Source: Planctomycetaceae bacterium
GTDB lineage: Bacteria > Planctomycetota > UBA1135 > GCA-002686595
DNA: 64,000 nucleotides
Assembly: GCA_011525785.1 (NCBI GenBank)
Contig: WYBT01000021.1
Location: forward strand, 372,001-436,000
Reading direction: 5' to 3'
Positions 26,556 through 34,967 of the stretch are shown here, one piece after another. Every line of letters begins with the position of its first letter. Position 1 is the stretch's first letter. Under the pieces are notes generated by a model. It was not told where the DNA came from, made no database searches, and saw only the letters and a program-made list of their open reading frames with translations. A program made the position numbers and the translations under genes.

Positions 26556-27443
26556 TCAGCTCCAGCGCACCGCGCCGTCGTCGTCGAAGCGCTGCGCGGT
26601 CCGCACGACTCGCGTGCGGAAATTCACGTCGTCCTCGGCCTCGACGTGCACTTCGATGCACGACTCCGGCCGCAGCAGGCGATCGGCCTCGAGTGGGGGA
26701 AGCGCGACTGCGATGGAGGCGCGGCGCGTGACGACGCTTGGGTACGCCACGCCGGCGAGCCCCGGCACGGCGCGCAAGATCATGCGCGTGAGGATCGCCG
26801 TCACCGCGTACGCCCGAGGCTGTCCCGCAGGGTGTTCACGCGTGAACTCTGCGACCAGGAAGTCGTGGATCAGCGCCGCGCGTCGCCGGTCCTCGTCGCG
26901 GGCGTAGATCTCGGGAAGCCTCGGATCGGCGCGCGGCTTGAGTTCGTCGGAGAGCTGCGGCGCGAGGCCGAGTGGAAAGAAGTACGCGGGCGCGCTCGAG
27001 GTCGGCGTCGCGCGAAGGATCGTCACCGGGTCGCCCACGGCGGGGCGCACTTCGCACAGCGCGACGCTGCGCGAGAACGAGGCGTAGAACACGCTCTCGC
27101 CGGGCGCATTGGCGCGTCCCCAGGCGCGCACGATGGCTGGCGGCGGATACCACGCCTCGCGGACGTGCTCGATGCCGACCGCTCCGCCGACGACGCGCGC
27201 GCGGTACAGCGCTTCGAACTGAACGGGCGGCAGGCGAAAGGCGCAACCGTGCAGCAACTCGCTGAGCAGCACGCGGATCGAGTCGTCGTCGAGCTGCGGA
27301 CCGCGCTCGCGCAATTCGGCGATCAGTTGCTCGTCGGGCTGATCCAGCGCGGCGTGTGCGCGGACCTTGCCGCCCGGGTCGGGCAGCGACCAAAGCTCAA
27401 GGCCCTTGAGCGGCGCTTCGCCCTCGACTCCGAACACGCCCAA
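26556..27443 (-). CDS. RES-domain protein (NAD+ phosphorylase-like toxin fold)
   Basis: 295 aa from a TTG start. The C-terminal two thirds carry the RES signature: AWGRANAPGESVFYASFSRSVALCEVRP (Arg, Glu and Ser positions) and GVAYPSVVTRRASIAVALPP. RES proteins of the MbcT/Res type degrade NAD+ and normally pair with an Xre-type antitoxin. No antitoxin gene lies next to it: the neighbours are the CheA-like gene and a divergent exoprotein. The N-terminal ~100 residues are an extra domain, so this may be a chromosomal RES enzyme with a different role. Confidence 0.78.
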   Translation of the reverse strand: MGVFGVEGEAPLKGLELWSLPDPGGKVRAHAALDQPDEQLIAELRERGPQLDDDSIRVLLSELLHGCAFRLPPVQFEALYRARVVGGAVGIEHVREAWYPPPAIVRAWGRANAPGESVFYASFSRSVALCEVRPAVGDPVTILRATPTSSAPAYFFPLGLAPQLSDELKPRADPRLPEIYARDEDRRRAALIHDFLVAEFTREHPAGQPRAYAVTAILTRMILRAVPGLAGVAYPSVVTRRASIAVALPPLEADRLLRPESCIEVHVEAEDDVNFRTRVVRTAQRFDDDGAVRWS

Positions 27444-27572
27444 ACGCGACGGCGCTCCATCGAGAGGGCTCAGATTGTTCCAGAAATCCTGACTTTTCGG
27501 ATCAGCGTAGCTGCGGCGCGCGAACGGATCTCCGCCCGGCCGGCGCCCACGGAGTTCGCGGATCTCTGCCCG

Positions 27573-27600
27573 TTGCTGACCTGTGCGAACGCGCTAAAGT
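27573..27600 (+). promoter_or_regulatory. Possible sigma-70-type promoter for the FGE-fold gene
   Basis: TTGCTG, 16 bp, then TAAAGT ends 54 bp before the start codon at 27655. It is the only -35/-10-like pair noticed in the 211-bp divergent intergenic region. Weak evidence in such GC-rich DNA. Confidence 0.3.
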
Positions 27601-27654
27601 TCGTTGGGCGGCGGTCTGTTCTGTTGGGAGCCAACTCAGGCTCGAAGGGTCTCC

Positions 27655-28905
27655 ATGAAGTTCTCGCCCGCGTTTCTCGTTGTTTTGCTCGCCCCGTTGA
27701 CCCACGCCCAAGGGCCCGCGCCGTACTGCACAGCAGGCGTATCGACTAACGGCTGCACGCCGTCGATCAACGCCAACGTGCAGCCCAACACGGCGAACAC
27801 AGCAGGTTGCGTGATCACCACCAGCGGCGTTGAAGGCGAGAAGCAGGGCATCGTCTTCTACGGCGTCAACAACGCCGGCTTCACGCCACTGCCGTGGGGC
27901 GCGGGCAGCACCAGTTTTCGCTGCGTGAAGCCGCCGACCAAGCGCATCGGCGCACCGCAGAACAGCGGCGGCGCTGCGGGCCAGTGCAATGGCTCGTTCG
28001 TGATCAACTGGGATGCGTTCCAGGCCGCGAATCCCGGCGCGCTCGGCAACCCCTGGGTCGCGGGCGACTCGGTCTTCGTGCAGTCGTGGTATCGCGACCC
28101 GCTGGCGGTGAAGACCTCGAACCTCTCCAACGCGCTCGAACTCACGCTGCGAAACCCGCCGCCCGTGCCGTGCGTGACGGCGATTCCAGGTCTGGTCCCG
28201 ATTCCGCCTGGGAACTTCAAGATGGGCTCGCTCGCGTCCACCGGCGCGCCCTACTTTCGCGGTCCGGACGAGACCCTTCACGTCGTCAACATCACTTACT
28301 GCTATTGGATGAGTGCGACGGAAGTGACCCAAGCCGAGTTTTTCGGCCTCATGAACTTCAACCCCTCGTTTTATCAGGGGCCCACTCTCCCGGTGCAGAG
28401 CGTGAGCTGGATTCAGGCGCGCCAGTACTGCGCCGCTCTCACCGCGCAGCAGAGCGCGCTGGGCAACGTGCCGGCCGGCTACGAGTTCCGCTTGCCGACC
28501 GAGGCGGAGTGGGAGTACGCCTGCCGCGCCCAGACCGAGACCGAGTTCAACGTCGGGAGCGCGCTGTTCTGCAACCAGGCGCACATTGGTTTCTCTTACC
28601 ACTCGAATTCCTCCTGCGCGAACAGCACTCCTGCGCCGGTGGGGAGCTATCCGCCGAACGCCTGGGGCCTGTACGACATGCACGGAAACCTGCGCGAGTG
28701 GTGCCTGGATGCCTACGCGACTTACCCTACCGCCACCGTCACGGACCCGTTCGTGAGCGGCTCCACCGCCCGCGTCGTGCGTGGCGGCAGCTGGGTCAGC
28801 GCCTCCGACCGGGCGCGCTCCGCGAAGCGCGATGCGCAGACAGCTGGCCTTGCCGTGAGCAGTATCGGCTTCCGCGTCGTCCTCGCGCCGATCCTGGTCC
28901 CTTGA
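27655..28905 (+). CDS. Secreted protein: planctomycete exoprotein domain plus FGE-sulfatase fold
   Basis: 416 aa with signal peptide (FLVVLLAPLTHAQG). Residues about 22-165 form the YCTAGVSTNGCTPSI... domain also seen in the proteins at 15532 and 38281. Residues about 175-416 have the formylglycine-generating-enzyme fold: PPGNFKMGS, MSATEVTQAEFFGLMN, FRLPTEAEWEYACRA, WGLYDMHGNLREWCLDAY and VVRGGSWVSASDRARSAKR...GFRVV. The two catalytic cysteines of true FGE, expected in the RGGS...R region, are absent, so sulfatase activation is unlikely; such domains are often binding modules. A hairpin follows the stop. Confidence 0.85.
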   Translation: MKFSPAFLVVLLAPLTHAQGPAPYCTAGVSTNGCTPSINANVQPNTANTAGCVITTSGVEGEKQGIVFYGVNNAGFTPLPWGAGSTSFRCVKPPTKRIGAPQNSGGAAGQCNGSFVINWDAFQAANPGALGNPWVAGDSVFVQSWYRDPLAVKTSNLSNALELTLRNPPPVPCVTAIPGLVPIPPGNFKMGSLASTGAPYFRGPDETLHVVNITYCYWMSATEVTQAEFFGLMNFNPSFYQGPTLPVQSVSWIQARQYCAALTAQQSALGNVPAGYEFRLPTEAEWEYACRAQTETEFNVGSALFCNQAHIGFSYHSNSSCANSTPAPVGSYPPNAWGLYDMHGNLREWCLDAYATYPTATVTDPFVSGSTARVVRGGSWVSASDRARSAKRDAQTAGLAVSSIGFRVVLAPILVP

Positions 28906-28911
28906 TCGAGC

Positions 28912-28936
28912 CGGCCGCGCTCTGATCCCGCGGCCG
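28912..28936 (+). terminator. Terminator-like hairpin after the FGE-fold gene
   Basis: Eight-bp perfect stem CGGCCGCG (28912-28919) / CGCGGCCG (28929-28936) with a 9-nt loop, beginning 7 bp after the stop codon. No U-tract follows. Confidence 0.42.
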
Positions 28937-29094
28937 CGTTCGCGCTAGAGCACTCGACGCGCGCGGCGCTTGCCCATGGCGTCGCCCGCACTTCCACTGT
29001 GCGGCGATCGACTCGTCTCGCGGCGAGCACATCTCGACATCGCTTCTGCGGTAGACGAGGGCTCGATCAGCAGGCACTCAGACTCTGCGGCCTT

Positions 29095-29152
29095 GCACGC
29101 GTGGCCGTCGATCTCGCACAACGGGGTCGGCGGCCGCGCCGCTTCACGGAGA
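29095..29152 (+). repeat. 58-bp integrase leader repeat, copy 1
   Basis: Matches 53101-53158 at 57 of 58 positions (GCACGCGTGGCCGTCGATCT ... CGCTTCACGGAGA). Both copies end a few bases before the GTG start of a 404-aa tyrosine integrase. The flanking sequence is unrelated, so the repeat is specific to the integrase leader; it may hold the promoter, or be an arm-type site bound by the integrase. Confidence 0.8.
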
Positions 29153-29159
29153 TGAACCC

Positions 29160-30374
29160 GTGATCCAACGACTCGGACGCGCGCTCGGGCCGGGCAAGCT
29201 CGCGCTCGTACAGCGCGGGGCGGGCGCGCCGATGTGGACCTTCAAGTGGACCGACGCGAACGGCGTGCGCCGCCAGCAATCGCTCTCGACCGACAAGCGT
29301 GTGGCGCAGATGCGCTCGACCGAGATCATCCGCGCGCGCGACATGGCGCTGCACGGGCTCGGCGCGGTGGCGGGGCAGGCGATGGACTTGGGCGAGCTGA
29401 TCGAGAGCTACCTCGCCGACCTCGGCACGCGCGCCAGCGACGCGCACGTCACGAACAGTCGCCAAGCGCTCGCGCGCATGATCGAGGAACTGGGCGTGCG
29501 TCGCGTGATGGACGTGCGGCCCGCCGATGTGCTTCGCGTGCGCGCCCGGCTGCTCGATGGGGGACTCGCGCCGCGCACCGTGAACGTGCACGTCGACCGC
29601 CTGCGCGCCGCGCTCAACTGGGGATGCGACGCCGGGCTGATCGCCGAGAACCCGCTCGCGCGCCTCAAGCGCCTGCCCGACGGCGAGGCGCATCAAGTCA
29701 AGCGCCGCCGTGCCATGAGCGATGACGAGATCGCGCGCTTCCTCGCCGCCGCCGAGGCCGACGATCGCGAGAACGAACGCAAGCTCACCATCAGCGTCGA
29801 GCGCGGGCGTACGCGAGCGCAGCGCTCCGGCGGCGTGCGCATTCCGCAGGCTCCCCTGTGGCGCTTCTTGATCGAGACCGCGTGCCGCTACGGGGAGGCG
29901 CGTGCGCTCACCTGGGCCGACGTGGACCTTGCGACGCGCGTGGTCGCGTTGCGCGCCGAGACCACCAAGGCGCGTAGGGCGCGCTCGTTGCCGATCACGC
30001 GCGCGATGGCCGCCGAACTCGAACGGCTGCGCGAGCTACGCCAGCGCGCAACAGGGCGCGCCGTGCGGCCCGTGGAGCCCGTGTTCGCCACACCCGAGGG
30101 CAAGCCGCTCTCCACGGCCACCAACAACGCCATGCGCGTGCTCGACCGCCTGCTCGCCACCGCCAACATCGAGCGCGTCGACGCCCACGGCCGCTCGCTC
30201 GACCTGCACGCGCTGCGGCACACGGCGGCGTCGAGGATGGCGCGGAACGGCGCGCCGCTGGCGGTCACGCAGCGGATCTTGGGGCACAGCGATCCGAAGC
30301 TCACGGCACGGGTGTACGTGCATCTGGGCGTCGAGGAGATGCGGGGGGTGGTGGAGCGGGTCGTAGGACGATGA
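29160..30374 (+). CDS. Tyrosine-family site-specific integrase 1
   Basis: 404 aa, GTG start. N-terminal Arm/AP2-like part (LALVQRGAGAPMWTFKWTDANGVRRQQ), SAM-like core-binding domain (MDLGELIESYLADLGTRASDAH...), then a catalytic domain with the first Arg in ETACRYGEARALTW, a Lys candidate in ETTKARRARSLPI, the HxxR box LDLHALRHTAASR, and LGHSDPKLTARVYVH containing the nucleophilic Tyr. Same length as, and clearly paralogous to, the integrase at 53166; both share a 58-bp leader. It stands at the left edge of the accessory region and probably moved block A. Confidence 0.93.
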   Translation: MIQRLGRALGPGKLALVQRGAGAPMWTFKWTDANGVRRQQSLSTDKRVAQMRSTEIIRARDMALHGLGAVAGQAMDLGELIESYLADLGTRASDAHVTNSRQALARMIEELGVRRVMDVRPADVLRVRARLLDGGLAPRTVNVHVDRLRAALNWGCDAGLIAENPLARLKRLPDGEAHQVKRRRAMSDDEIARFLAAAEADDRENERKLTISVERGRTRAQRSGGVRIPQAPLWRFLIETACRYGEARALTWADVDLATRVVALRAETTKARRARSLPITRAMAAELERLRELRQRATGRAVRPVEPVFATPEGKPLSTATNNAMRVLDRLLATANIERVDAHGRSLDLHALRHTAASRMARNGAPLAVTQRILGHSDPKLTARVYVHLGVEEMRGVVERVVGR

Positions 30375-30507
30375 TCGTTCGGTCGCGCGTGGCGGGCCTT
30401 GGGACCTGGAGGTAGGTTGACCCACGTGAGCTCGAACTTCGTGGCAGTGACAGGACGCCATCGGGCTGCGAACAACTGTTGATGCAACGAGTTGGATGGG
30501 GGGCGAA

Positions 30508-30723
30508 GTGAAGTCAGTGCACAAGTGTCTCGGTCTCTTCGTGCTGGCACTCGTGTCGTGCGGGGCACCTACGCGGAACGCGGCGGCCGCACCGCCGTCG
30601 TCCACGCCCGCGCAAGGGGACTTCACGAGCGGCACTTTCCGATATGGAGTCGGAGCCGAGCCGTTCGGTTCGCTCCGGGGATTCTCATTTCGCGGTCGGG
30701 GACCAGGCTTCGCGTTTCACTAA
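30508..30723 (+). CDS. Small putative lipoprotein, probably truncated
   Basis: 71 aa from GTG 30508 with GGGGGCG just upstream; ATG 30496 is an alternative. The N-terminus (HKCLGLFVLALVSCGAPT) is a lipoprotein signal with lipobox ALVSC. The rest is short and low in recognisable structure (PPSSTPAQGDFTSGTFRYGVG...), ending in a Gly/Phe/Arg-rich tail that looks like read-out into unrelated sequence. It lies between integrase 1 and an integrase fragment, so truncation by recombination is plausible. Confidence 0.45.
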   Translation: MKSVHKCLGLFVLALVSCGAPTRNAAAAPPSSTPAQGDFTSGTFRYGVGAEPFGSLRGFSFRGRGPGFAFH

Positions 30724-30822
30724 CAAGCGCCTGCCTCCCGTTCGGTCGGCTGATCATCGCTCAGCTACGTCGAACGAAGGACGGCCGCGCGGCCAATAGT
30801 GATGGGGCCGACGCGCGGCTCC

Positions 30823-30954
30823 GCCACCCAGTGGGCGCGCCGCGGCGTCCCGATCGTTCACGCGCAGGCGCTCCTGGGGCACAGCGATGTGAGGCTCACG
30901 AGCAGGGTGTACACGCACATCTCGACAGCCGACCTGCGCGCGGCGGTGGAGTAG
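30823..30954 (+). pseudogene. Integrase C-terminal fragment (integrase-2 type), scar 1
   Basis: 44 codons reading ATQWARRGVPIVHAQALLGH...SRVYTHISTADLRAAVE-stop, matching the last part of integrase 2 (53166) including the catalytic Tyr. No upstream part of the gene is present: the preceding sequence is unrelated. It lies 450 bp after integrase 1, i.e. the C-terminus of the other integrase type. Confidence 0.85.
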
Positions 30955-31031
30955 GGGCGGCCCGGTGTGGCTCGGCTAGCATTCCATTCTGAGAGTGCGT
31001 CGCACGCTGCCGTCAACGCAACTCGCACCAG

Positions 31032-31430
31032 ATGACGAACGAGGAACTCGAACAAGCGGTGGCTCGCGGCGGATTCGTCCTCGGGGAGTACACGACCAAC
31101 GTAGGGCCGGCGGATGATCGATTCTTCGTTCTCATCTCCACAACTTGTGGCCAGCAGGAGTGGGTTGATGACGATCCCTTGGTGGATCGGCTGCTGAAGT
31201 TGGTCGCTGAGCATGCGGGCGAGGAGGTCTCGCCGATGCTGGCGAACTCGACCGACCTCGCGAGTCGGGTGCTGTTCCCGCTCAGCTTGCGGGGACGAGA
31301 CCTCTACAGGTTCGTGCCCGAGAAGCGCGGGTGGTCGTGGGACTTCTGGGTCCGCAGCGTTCGACTGGAGTTGGTCCCCGAGGTGCGCGAGTACCTCGAC
31401 CAAGCGCGGGCGTGTTCGGATCGACCGTAG
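31032..31430 (+). CDS. 132-aa protein of unknown function, copy A
   Basis: Acidic soluble protein with no signal peptide or recognised motif: MTNEELEQAVARGGFVLGEY at the N-terminus, then FFVLISTTCGQQEWVDDDP, LLKLVAEHAGEEVSPMLANS, FPLSLRGRDLYRFVPEKRGWSWDFW and RLELVPEVREYLDQARAC. It differs from the copy at 55782 at only a handful of residues (e.g. N3/T, T38/P, VRS/GGI near 109), and both are intact, which suggests selection or very recent duplication. Always found here between an integrase scar and the HsdR-N/RAMA start. Confidence 0.7.
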   Translation: MTNEELEQAVARGGFVLGEYTTNVGPADDRFFVLISTTCGQQEWVDDDPLVDRLLKLVAEHAGEEVSPMLANSTDLASRVLFPLSLRGRDLYRFVPEKRGWSWDFWVRSVRLELVPEVREYLDQARACSDRP

Positions 31431-31574
31431 AGCCGCGTGCGCAGTCCAGGCGCAAGTCCCGCGTCGCAGCCCGCCCACATTGCCGTCCCGCGGCTGGGAC
31501 GCCGCGCCGGAGGCTGACCATCTCCCCCGATCGCACGCCCGCCGCTACCATCCGCCCCCGAGGTAGCTCGCCGC

Positions 31575-31625
31575 ATGCCGAAGTCCACGCCGTTGGCCGA
31601 TGAGGTCGCCAAGGTCGCTGGGCGC
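31575..31625 (+). pseudogene. 5' fragment of the HsdR-N/RAMA nuclease gene
   Basis: Begins MPKSTPLADEVAKVAGR, identical for the first 15 codons to the complete gene at 56327, then diverges abruptly at 31621 into unrelated sequence. The break marks a recombination junction between the shared block and the restriction-modification cargo. Confidence 0.8.
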
Positions 31626-31711
31626 AGGCCGACTTCCATACGCTCGAAGAACACGGCCTTCCCTTCAGAGGTCGAGGAAGCTGCCCACTGTCCAGATTCC
31701 CAAAGCGAAAA

Positions 31712-31756
31712 AGCCTGTGTGACACTACACATCGGTAAATTGCACGCTCACAGGCT
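31712..31756. terminator. Hairpin between the nuclease fragment and the convergent restriction operon
   Basis: Arms AGCCTGTG (31712-31719) and CACAGGCT (31749-31756), loop 29 nt, 30 bp beyond the stop of the minus-strand endonuclease gene. On the plus strand the left arm is preceded by an A-rich run, i.e. a U-rich run follows on the minus-strand transcript, as in a terminator of that operon. The loop is long, so the call is tentative. Confidence 0.38.
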
Positions 31757-31786
31757 GATGTCGTAACCGTGGGTATCGCTGCTCGG

Positions 31787-32575
31787 CTACAGGATTTCCT
31801 GGTGCGCTAACTCTGTGGACTGCGCGAGGTCGCTGAGGCCGATCGGTACGAACCCCCAACCTGTTGCGCGTCCGATATACCTCACGTTATCAATGTAGTC
31901 ATTGAATACCACGAGGTGCATTGTCCCCGAACGGCGCAAATGCGAGTGGCGGGAGAACGTTCGTGCCGAACGTTCCGTCGATGAGCTTGCGTCTTTTTCG
32001 TCAAACTTGGAATTCTTGCATTGGAACGCGACGATCGGCCGAAGCGGCACAGCACCGAGCGGTGGAAGCCACAGAATATCGAAGCCGCCATCCTTGTCCT
32101 TGGGCTCAAGGGCGTTCTTGTCGAATCCTAGTTTACGTAGGTAGTTGAGGTACTCCTCCTTCTTCCTGTGAACGTCGCGTGGGTGCCCGACTCGCCGAAT
32201 GCTCCCAGTTAGGCGGTGCTTGAGGCGCTGAAGCGTCGCGATCTCGAACTCCTTAGAGTCGCCGCCTCTGCCGCGCAGCCCGCTGGCGAGCGCGATGAAG
32301 TCGAGATAGTCGTGATCTTCAGGTGTGAACTCGCGCGTTGAGAGATCGTAGCCAAATGGAAGCTTGGTTCCGCGATCCTTGAAATGCGTTGCGAGAGCCT
32401 GGATGCCGCGCTCGAAGGCCTTGGCCTCGTGGGTCTCCTTAAACGCTCGTTTGAGATCCGCCAACAGCTCGGGGTCGCCGAGCTTGGTCTCGTTTATTAT
32501 CTGTGCGTCGTCGCGTCGCTCGAGCTCGTTGCACAGGATCTCGAACAGCTCAAAAATGACCGTGTTACTTTGCAT
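31787..32575 (-). CDS. Putative restriction endonuclease, PD-(D/E)XK type
   Basis: 262 aa from ATG 32575. The C-terminal half contains a nuclease core pattern GGFDILWLPPL...PIVAFQCKNSKFDEKD, i.e. Asp then Q-x-K across a beta-hairpin, as in Mrr-like and type II enzymes. The N-terminal half is helical (FELFEILCNELERRDDAQ). Its start overlaps the end of the ParB-like gene by 11 bp and that gene follows a C5-cytosine methyltransferase, so it is the likely cleaving partner of a restriction-modification system. The DNA is visibly more A+T-rich than the flanking chromosome, consistent with transfer. Confidence 0.7.
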   Translation of the reverse strand: MQSNTVIFELFEILCNELERRDDAQIINETKLGDPELLADLKRAFKETHEAKAFERGIQALATHFKDRGTKLPFGYDLSTREFTPEDHDYLDFIALASGLRGRGGDSKEFEIATLQRLKHRLTGSIRRVGHPRDVHRKKEEYLNYLRKLGFDKNALEPKDKDGGFDILWLPPLGAVPLRPIVAFQCKNSKFDEKDASSSTERSARTFSRHSHLRRSGTMHLVVFNDYIDNVRYIGRATGWGFVPIGLSDLAQSTELAHQEIL

Positions 32576-33608
32576 CTCCGATGAACTTCTTGGCGGCCGA
32601 TTCGAACGCGACGAATTTCTCTGACAGCGTCTTGATGTTCGTGTGCTTCTTGAGTCGCGCAATGACCGCCTTCGTCTGCGATGTTAGTCGCCCGAGGCGC
32701 TTGAACGCTTCGGCGGGGGAATCTAGCAGCACAAGGGCGTCCTCCAGGCTCTTGCCCTTCTCGACTGCAGCGAGCGCCTGTGGACTCGACAATACCTTTG
32801 CGAGTTTCGATAGATCGCGAGTCTCCTCGATCAGACGATCTTCGCGCTGTTTTTGAGGCGTGCCATATACGAACGTGAGCAGGTTCTTGAGACGCTTGAA
32901 GTCGACGCTCTTTACGGCCAGCGTGTCCTTATCGACCTCGAGTAGAATGTACTCTTTCACGCCCGCGCGGCTGAGTCCTTCTCCGAGGACCCAGAAGTCC
33001 TGATCTTGATGCGGTTTCATCAACTCGCTCGCTTGTTGGCGAATGCGGTACGGAATCAAATATCGTTGCAGCTCGTGGCGCTTGATGTTTAGCTCTCGCA
33101 TCGTACGATCGACGTCGGCTTTCGACTTGATCTGCGAGTCAAGAAATCGCGCCTTGCTTTCCGCTGGCCACTCGCGAAACCCGAACAGGTGGCGGACTCC
33201 CAAGTAGACGCGCTGTTTGTCTTTCTGATGGGTGTCCCCTTCAGGAAAGACAAGGACCGGAACGCTCTCGAGGTCTGCGAGTCTACTGCTCTTCTTTGCG
33301 TACTTTGTCTTGTTCTGGCGGATATGACGAATTGCAGCAAGACGCCTATTCCCCTCGACGACGTAGAATCCAGTTCCGCTGGGTCTCTTTCGCACCACTA
33401 GCGGCTCGTACTCGATGAACCCGTTCTCGAGGAGCGAATCCACAAGCTCCAACGCGATATGCGGCTCGCGTTCGAGCAAGGCCTGAATCTGGTCCTGCGA
33501 ATTCTGGCCAGCGGAGCTCGTGAACCGAGGGTTGTCGGGATCGAAGTACAGTTCGTCCGGGGAGATCTTGCGGTACGACACACCGTTTGCTACTGAGTTC
33601 TTGGCCAT
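32565..33608 (-). CDS. ParB/Srx-fold protein of the restriction operon
   Basis: 347 aa from ATG 33608. The N-terminal ~130 residues are a ParB-like domain: ISPDELYFDPDNPRF, LLENGFIEYEPLVVRKRPSGTGFYVVEGNRRLAAIRHI, with the GNRR motif of ParB nuclease/CTPase-fold proteins. The rest is helical, Lys-rich and DNA-binding in appearance (ELNIKRHELQRYLIPYRIRQQ). It is sandwiched between methyltransferase (10 bp apart) and endonuclease (overlapping), so it probably serves restriction, for example as DNA-binding or regulatory subunit, rather than chromosome segregation. Confidence 0.78.
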   Translation of the reverse strand: MAKNSVANGVSYRKISPDELYFDPDNPRFTSSAGQNSQDQIQALLEREPHIALELVDSLLENGFIEYEPLVVRKRPSGTGFYVVEGNRRLAAIRHIRQNKTKYAKKSSRLADLESVPVLVFPEGDTHQKDKQRVYLGVRHLFGFREWPAESKARFLDSQIKSKADVDRTMRELNIKRHELQRYLIPYRIRQQASELMKPHQDQDFWVLGEGLSRAGVKEYILLEVDKDTLAVKSVDFKRLKNLLTFVYGTPQKQREDRLIEETRDLSKLAKVLSSPQALAAVEKGKSLEDALVLLDSPAEAFKRLGRLTSQTKAVIARLKKHTNIKTLSEKFVAFESAAKKFIGDAK

Positions 33609-33618
33609 GGTTCTACTC

Positions 33619-34965
33619 TCAAGTCCAACGCTGCAAGCGCGCTTCACGGACAGAGGCCAGTTTCGTCGGGGAAAAGCCTGAATGTTGGGTGTGCGGGGCG
33701 AGCCTTGAGCCAGAAATGTGCTCGGGTGGGCCCCGCCGCTTGGTGCGCGAGTGCGTGGCATCGATGTGCGCGCGTACGTTGCGCCCTATCGCGGCGGCGA
33801 GCGGCGGAGGAACGGCGTTGCCGACTTGTGCGTAGTGCTTGCTGACGTGCTGTCCGTCGAAGACGAAGGTGTCCGGGAATCCTTGAAGGCGAGCCGCCTC
33901 GCGCACCGACAGTGTGCGGTTCTGTGTCGGATGCACGTAGGCACCCCAGTGCGGGTCGCACTTGGTGAGAATGGTTGAGGCCAGCTTGGAGCGCCGGAGT
34001 CGGCCATACCGCGTTGTATGGTCAGACGTGCGCGCGCGCTTCATTCCCGCCGTCAAGAGCCGGCGTGGGATGTCTCGCCAGTTGCCGCCCTCTGGCACAT
34101 GCTCAATACGCTGCAGCATTTGCTCGGAGAGTGAGTGGCAAATATGATTGTGCAGTATCCCACTGTCGCTGCGTGCTGTGTGCTGGTATGCGGTCTTTGC
34201 TGGCTTGCTATACGCGCTAACGAACTGGCCGCCTCCACTCTTGATCTGAGGCAGGTCGGTAATCGCGTCGCCGACGGTAACTAACTTCGGTAGCGTAATG
34301 CCATGCGGCGGTGACCACTGATGCACGTAATCAGTTGTGCCGGTTTTTGGCTTCGGTGCAGGCCCGTGGGTGCCATCAGGGAGAATGCCGAGCGGATCAC
34401 CGACACGGCTCGCCAAAACGAACACTCGCCGCCGCTGCTGCGGTACGCCGAAATCCTCGGCGTACAGAATGCGTATCGCAGATTCATATCCGAGCCGCTG
34501 CAGCTTCCGTTTGATCGCCTTGACGATGGTTCCACCCCCTACGGATAGCATGCCTGGAACATTCTCCATTACTAGAGTTTTCGGCCGGAGGGCCGACACT
34601 ATCTGTAGATAGCACCGAAAGAGCCGAGCTCGTTCGTCGTTAGCGGTGCGTCCGTGGTTATTGTAACTGAACGACTGACATGGCGGGCCTCCGATGAGGC
34701 AGTCAAGTTGACCAGGCTTGAGGTCTGTCTCATCCATGAGCATCTTAGCGGTAACCCTTGAGGCAGGTCCTTCAATGAACGACGCTTCCGGGAAGTTACG
34801 ACGAAACGTTGCCGATGCTTCAGCGTCCACGTCGGAGCCCGCTAGAATCCGCCATCCTGCTTGCCGGAAGCCTTCGGCCATGCCTCCGGCACCCGAGAAC
34901 AGGTCTACACAGGTTGGCCCTGTGTCGCCGTCCACCGTACGGCGGTAGATCGTTACGCTCGCCAT
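33619..34965 (-). CDS. DNA (cytosine-5-)-methyltransferase
   Basis: 448 aa from ATG 34965. Full set of C5 methyltransferase motifs: I CVDLFSGAGGMAEGF (about 19-33), IV GGPPCQSFS with catalytic C96, VI MENVPG (133-138), VIII QQRRRVFVLA, a target-recognition region, IX SVREAARLQGFPD and X QVGNAVPP. It protects host DNA from the nuclease encoded 1 kb downstream in the same operon. The C-terminus after motif X carries an extra ~50-residue basic tail. Confidence 0.95.
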   Translation of the reverse strand: MASVTIYRRTVDGDTGPTCVDLFSGAGGMAEGFRQAGWRILAGSDVDAEASATFRRNFPEASFIEGPASRVTAKMLMDETDLKPGQLDCLIGGPPCQSFSYNNHGRTANDERARLFRCYLQIVSALRPKTLVMENVPGMLSVGGGTIVKAIKRKLQRLGYESAIRILYAEDFGVPQQRRRVFVLASRVGDPLGILPDGTHGPAPKPKTGTTDYVHQWSPPHGITLPKLVTVGDAITDLPQIKSGGGQFVSAYSKPAKTAYQHTARSDSGILHNHICHSLSEQMLQRIEHVPEGGNWRDIPRRLLTAGMKRARTSDHTTRYGRLRRSKLASTILTKCDPHWGAYVHPTQNRTLSVREAARLQGFPDTFVFDGQHVSKHYAQVGNAVPPPLAAAIGRNVRAHIDATHSRTKRRGPPEHISGSRLAPHTQHSGFSPTKLASVREARLQRWT

Positions 34966-34967
34966 CT

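Larger units (their letters stand above)
30823..31620 (+). repeat. Long direct repeat, left copy (798 bp)
   Basis: Nearly identical to 55573-56372 (800 bp), covering an integrase C-terminal scar, the 132-aa gene and the first 15 codons of the HsdR-N/RAMA gene. The most conserved stretch is about 30935-31430; the part at 31490-31545 is diverged. The two copies are 24,750 bp apart in the same orientation, so recombination between them could delete or duplicate everything between. Confidence 0.85.
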
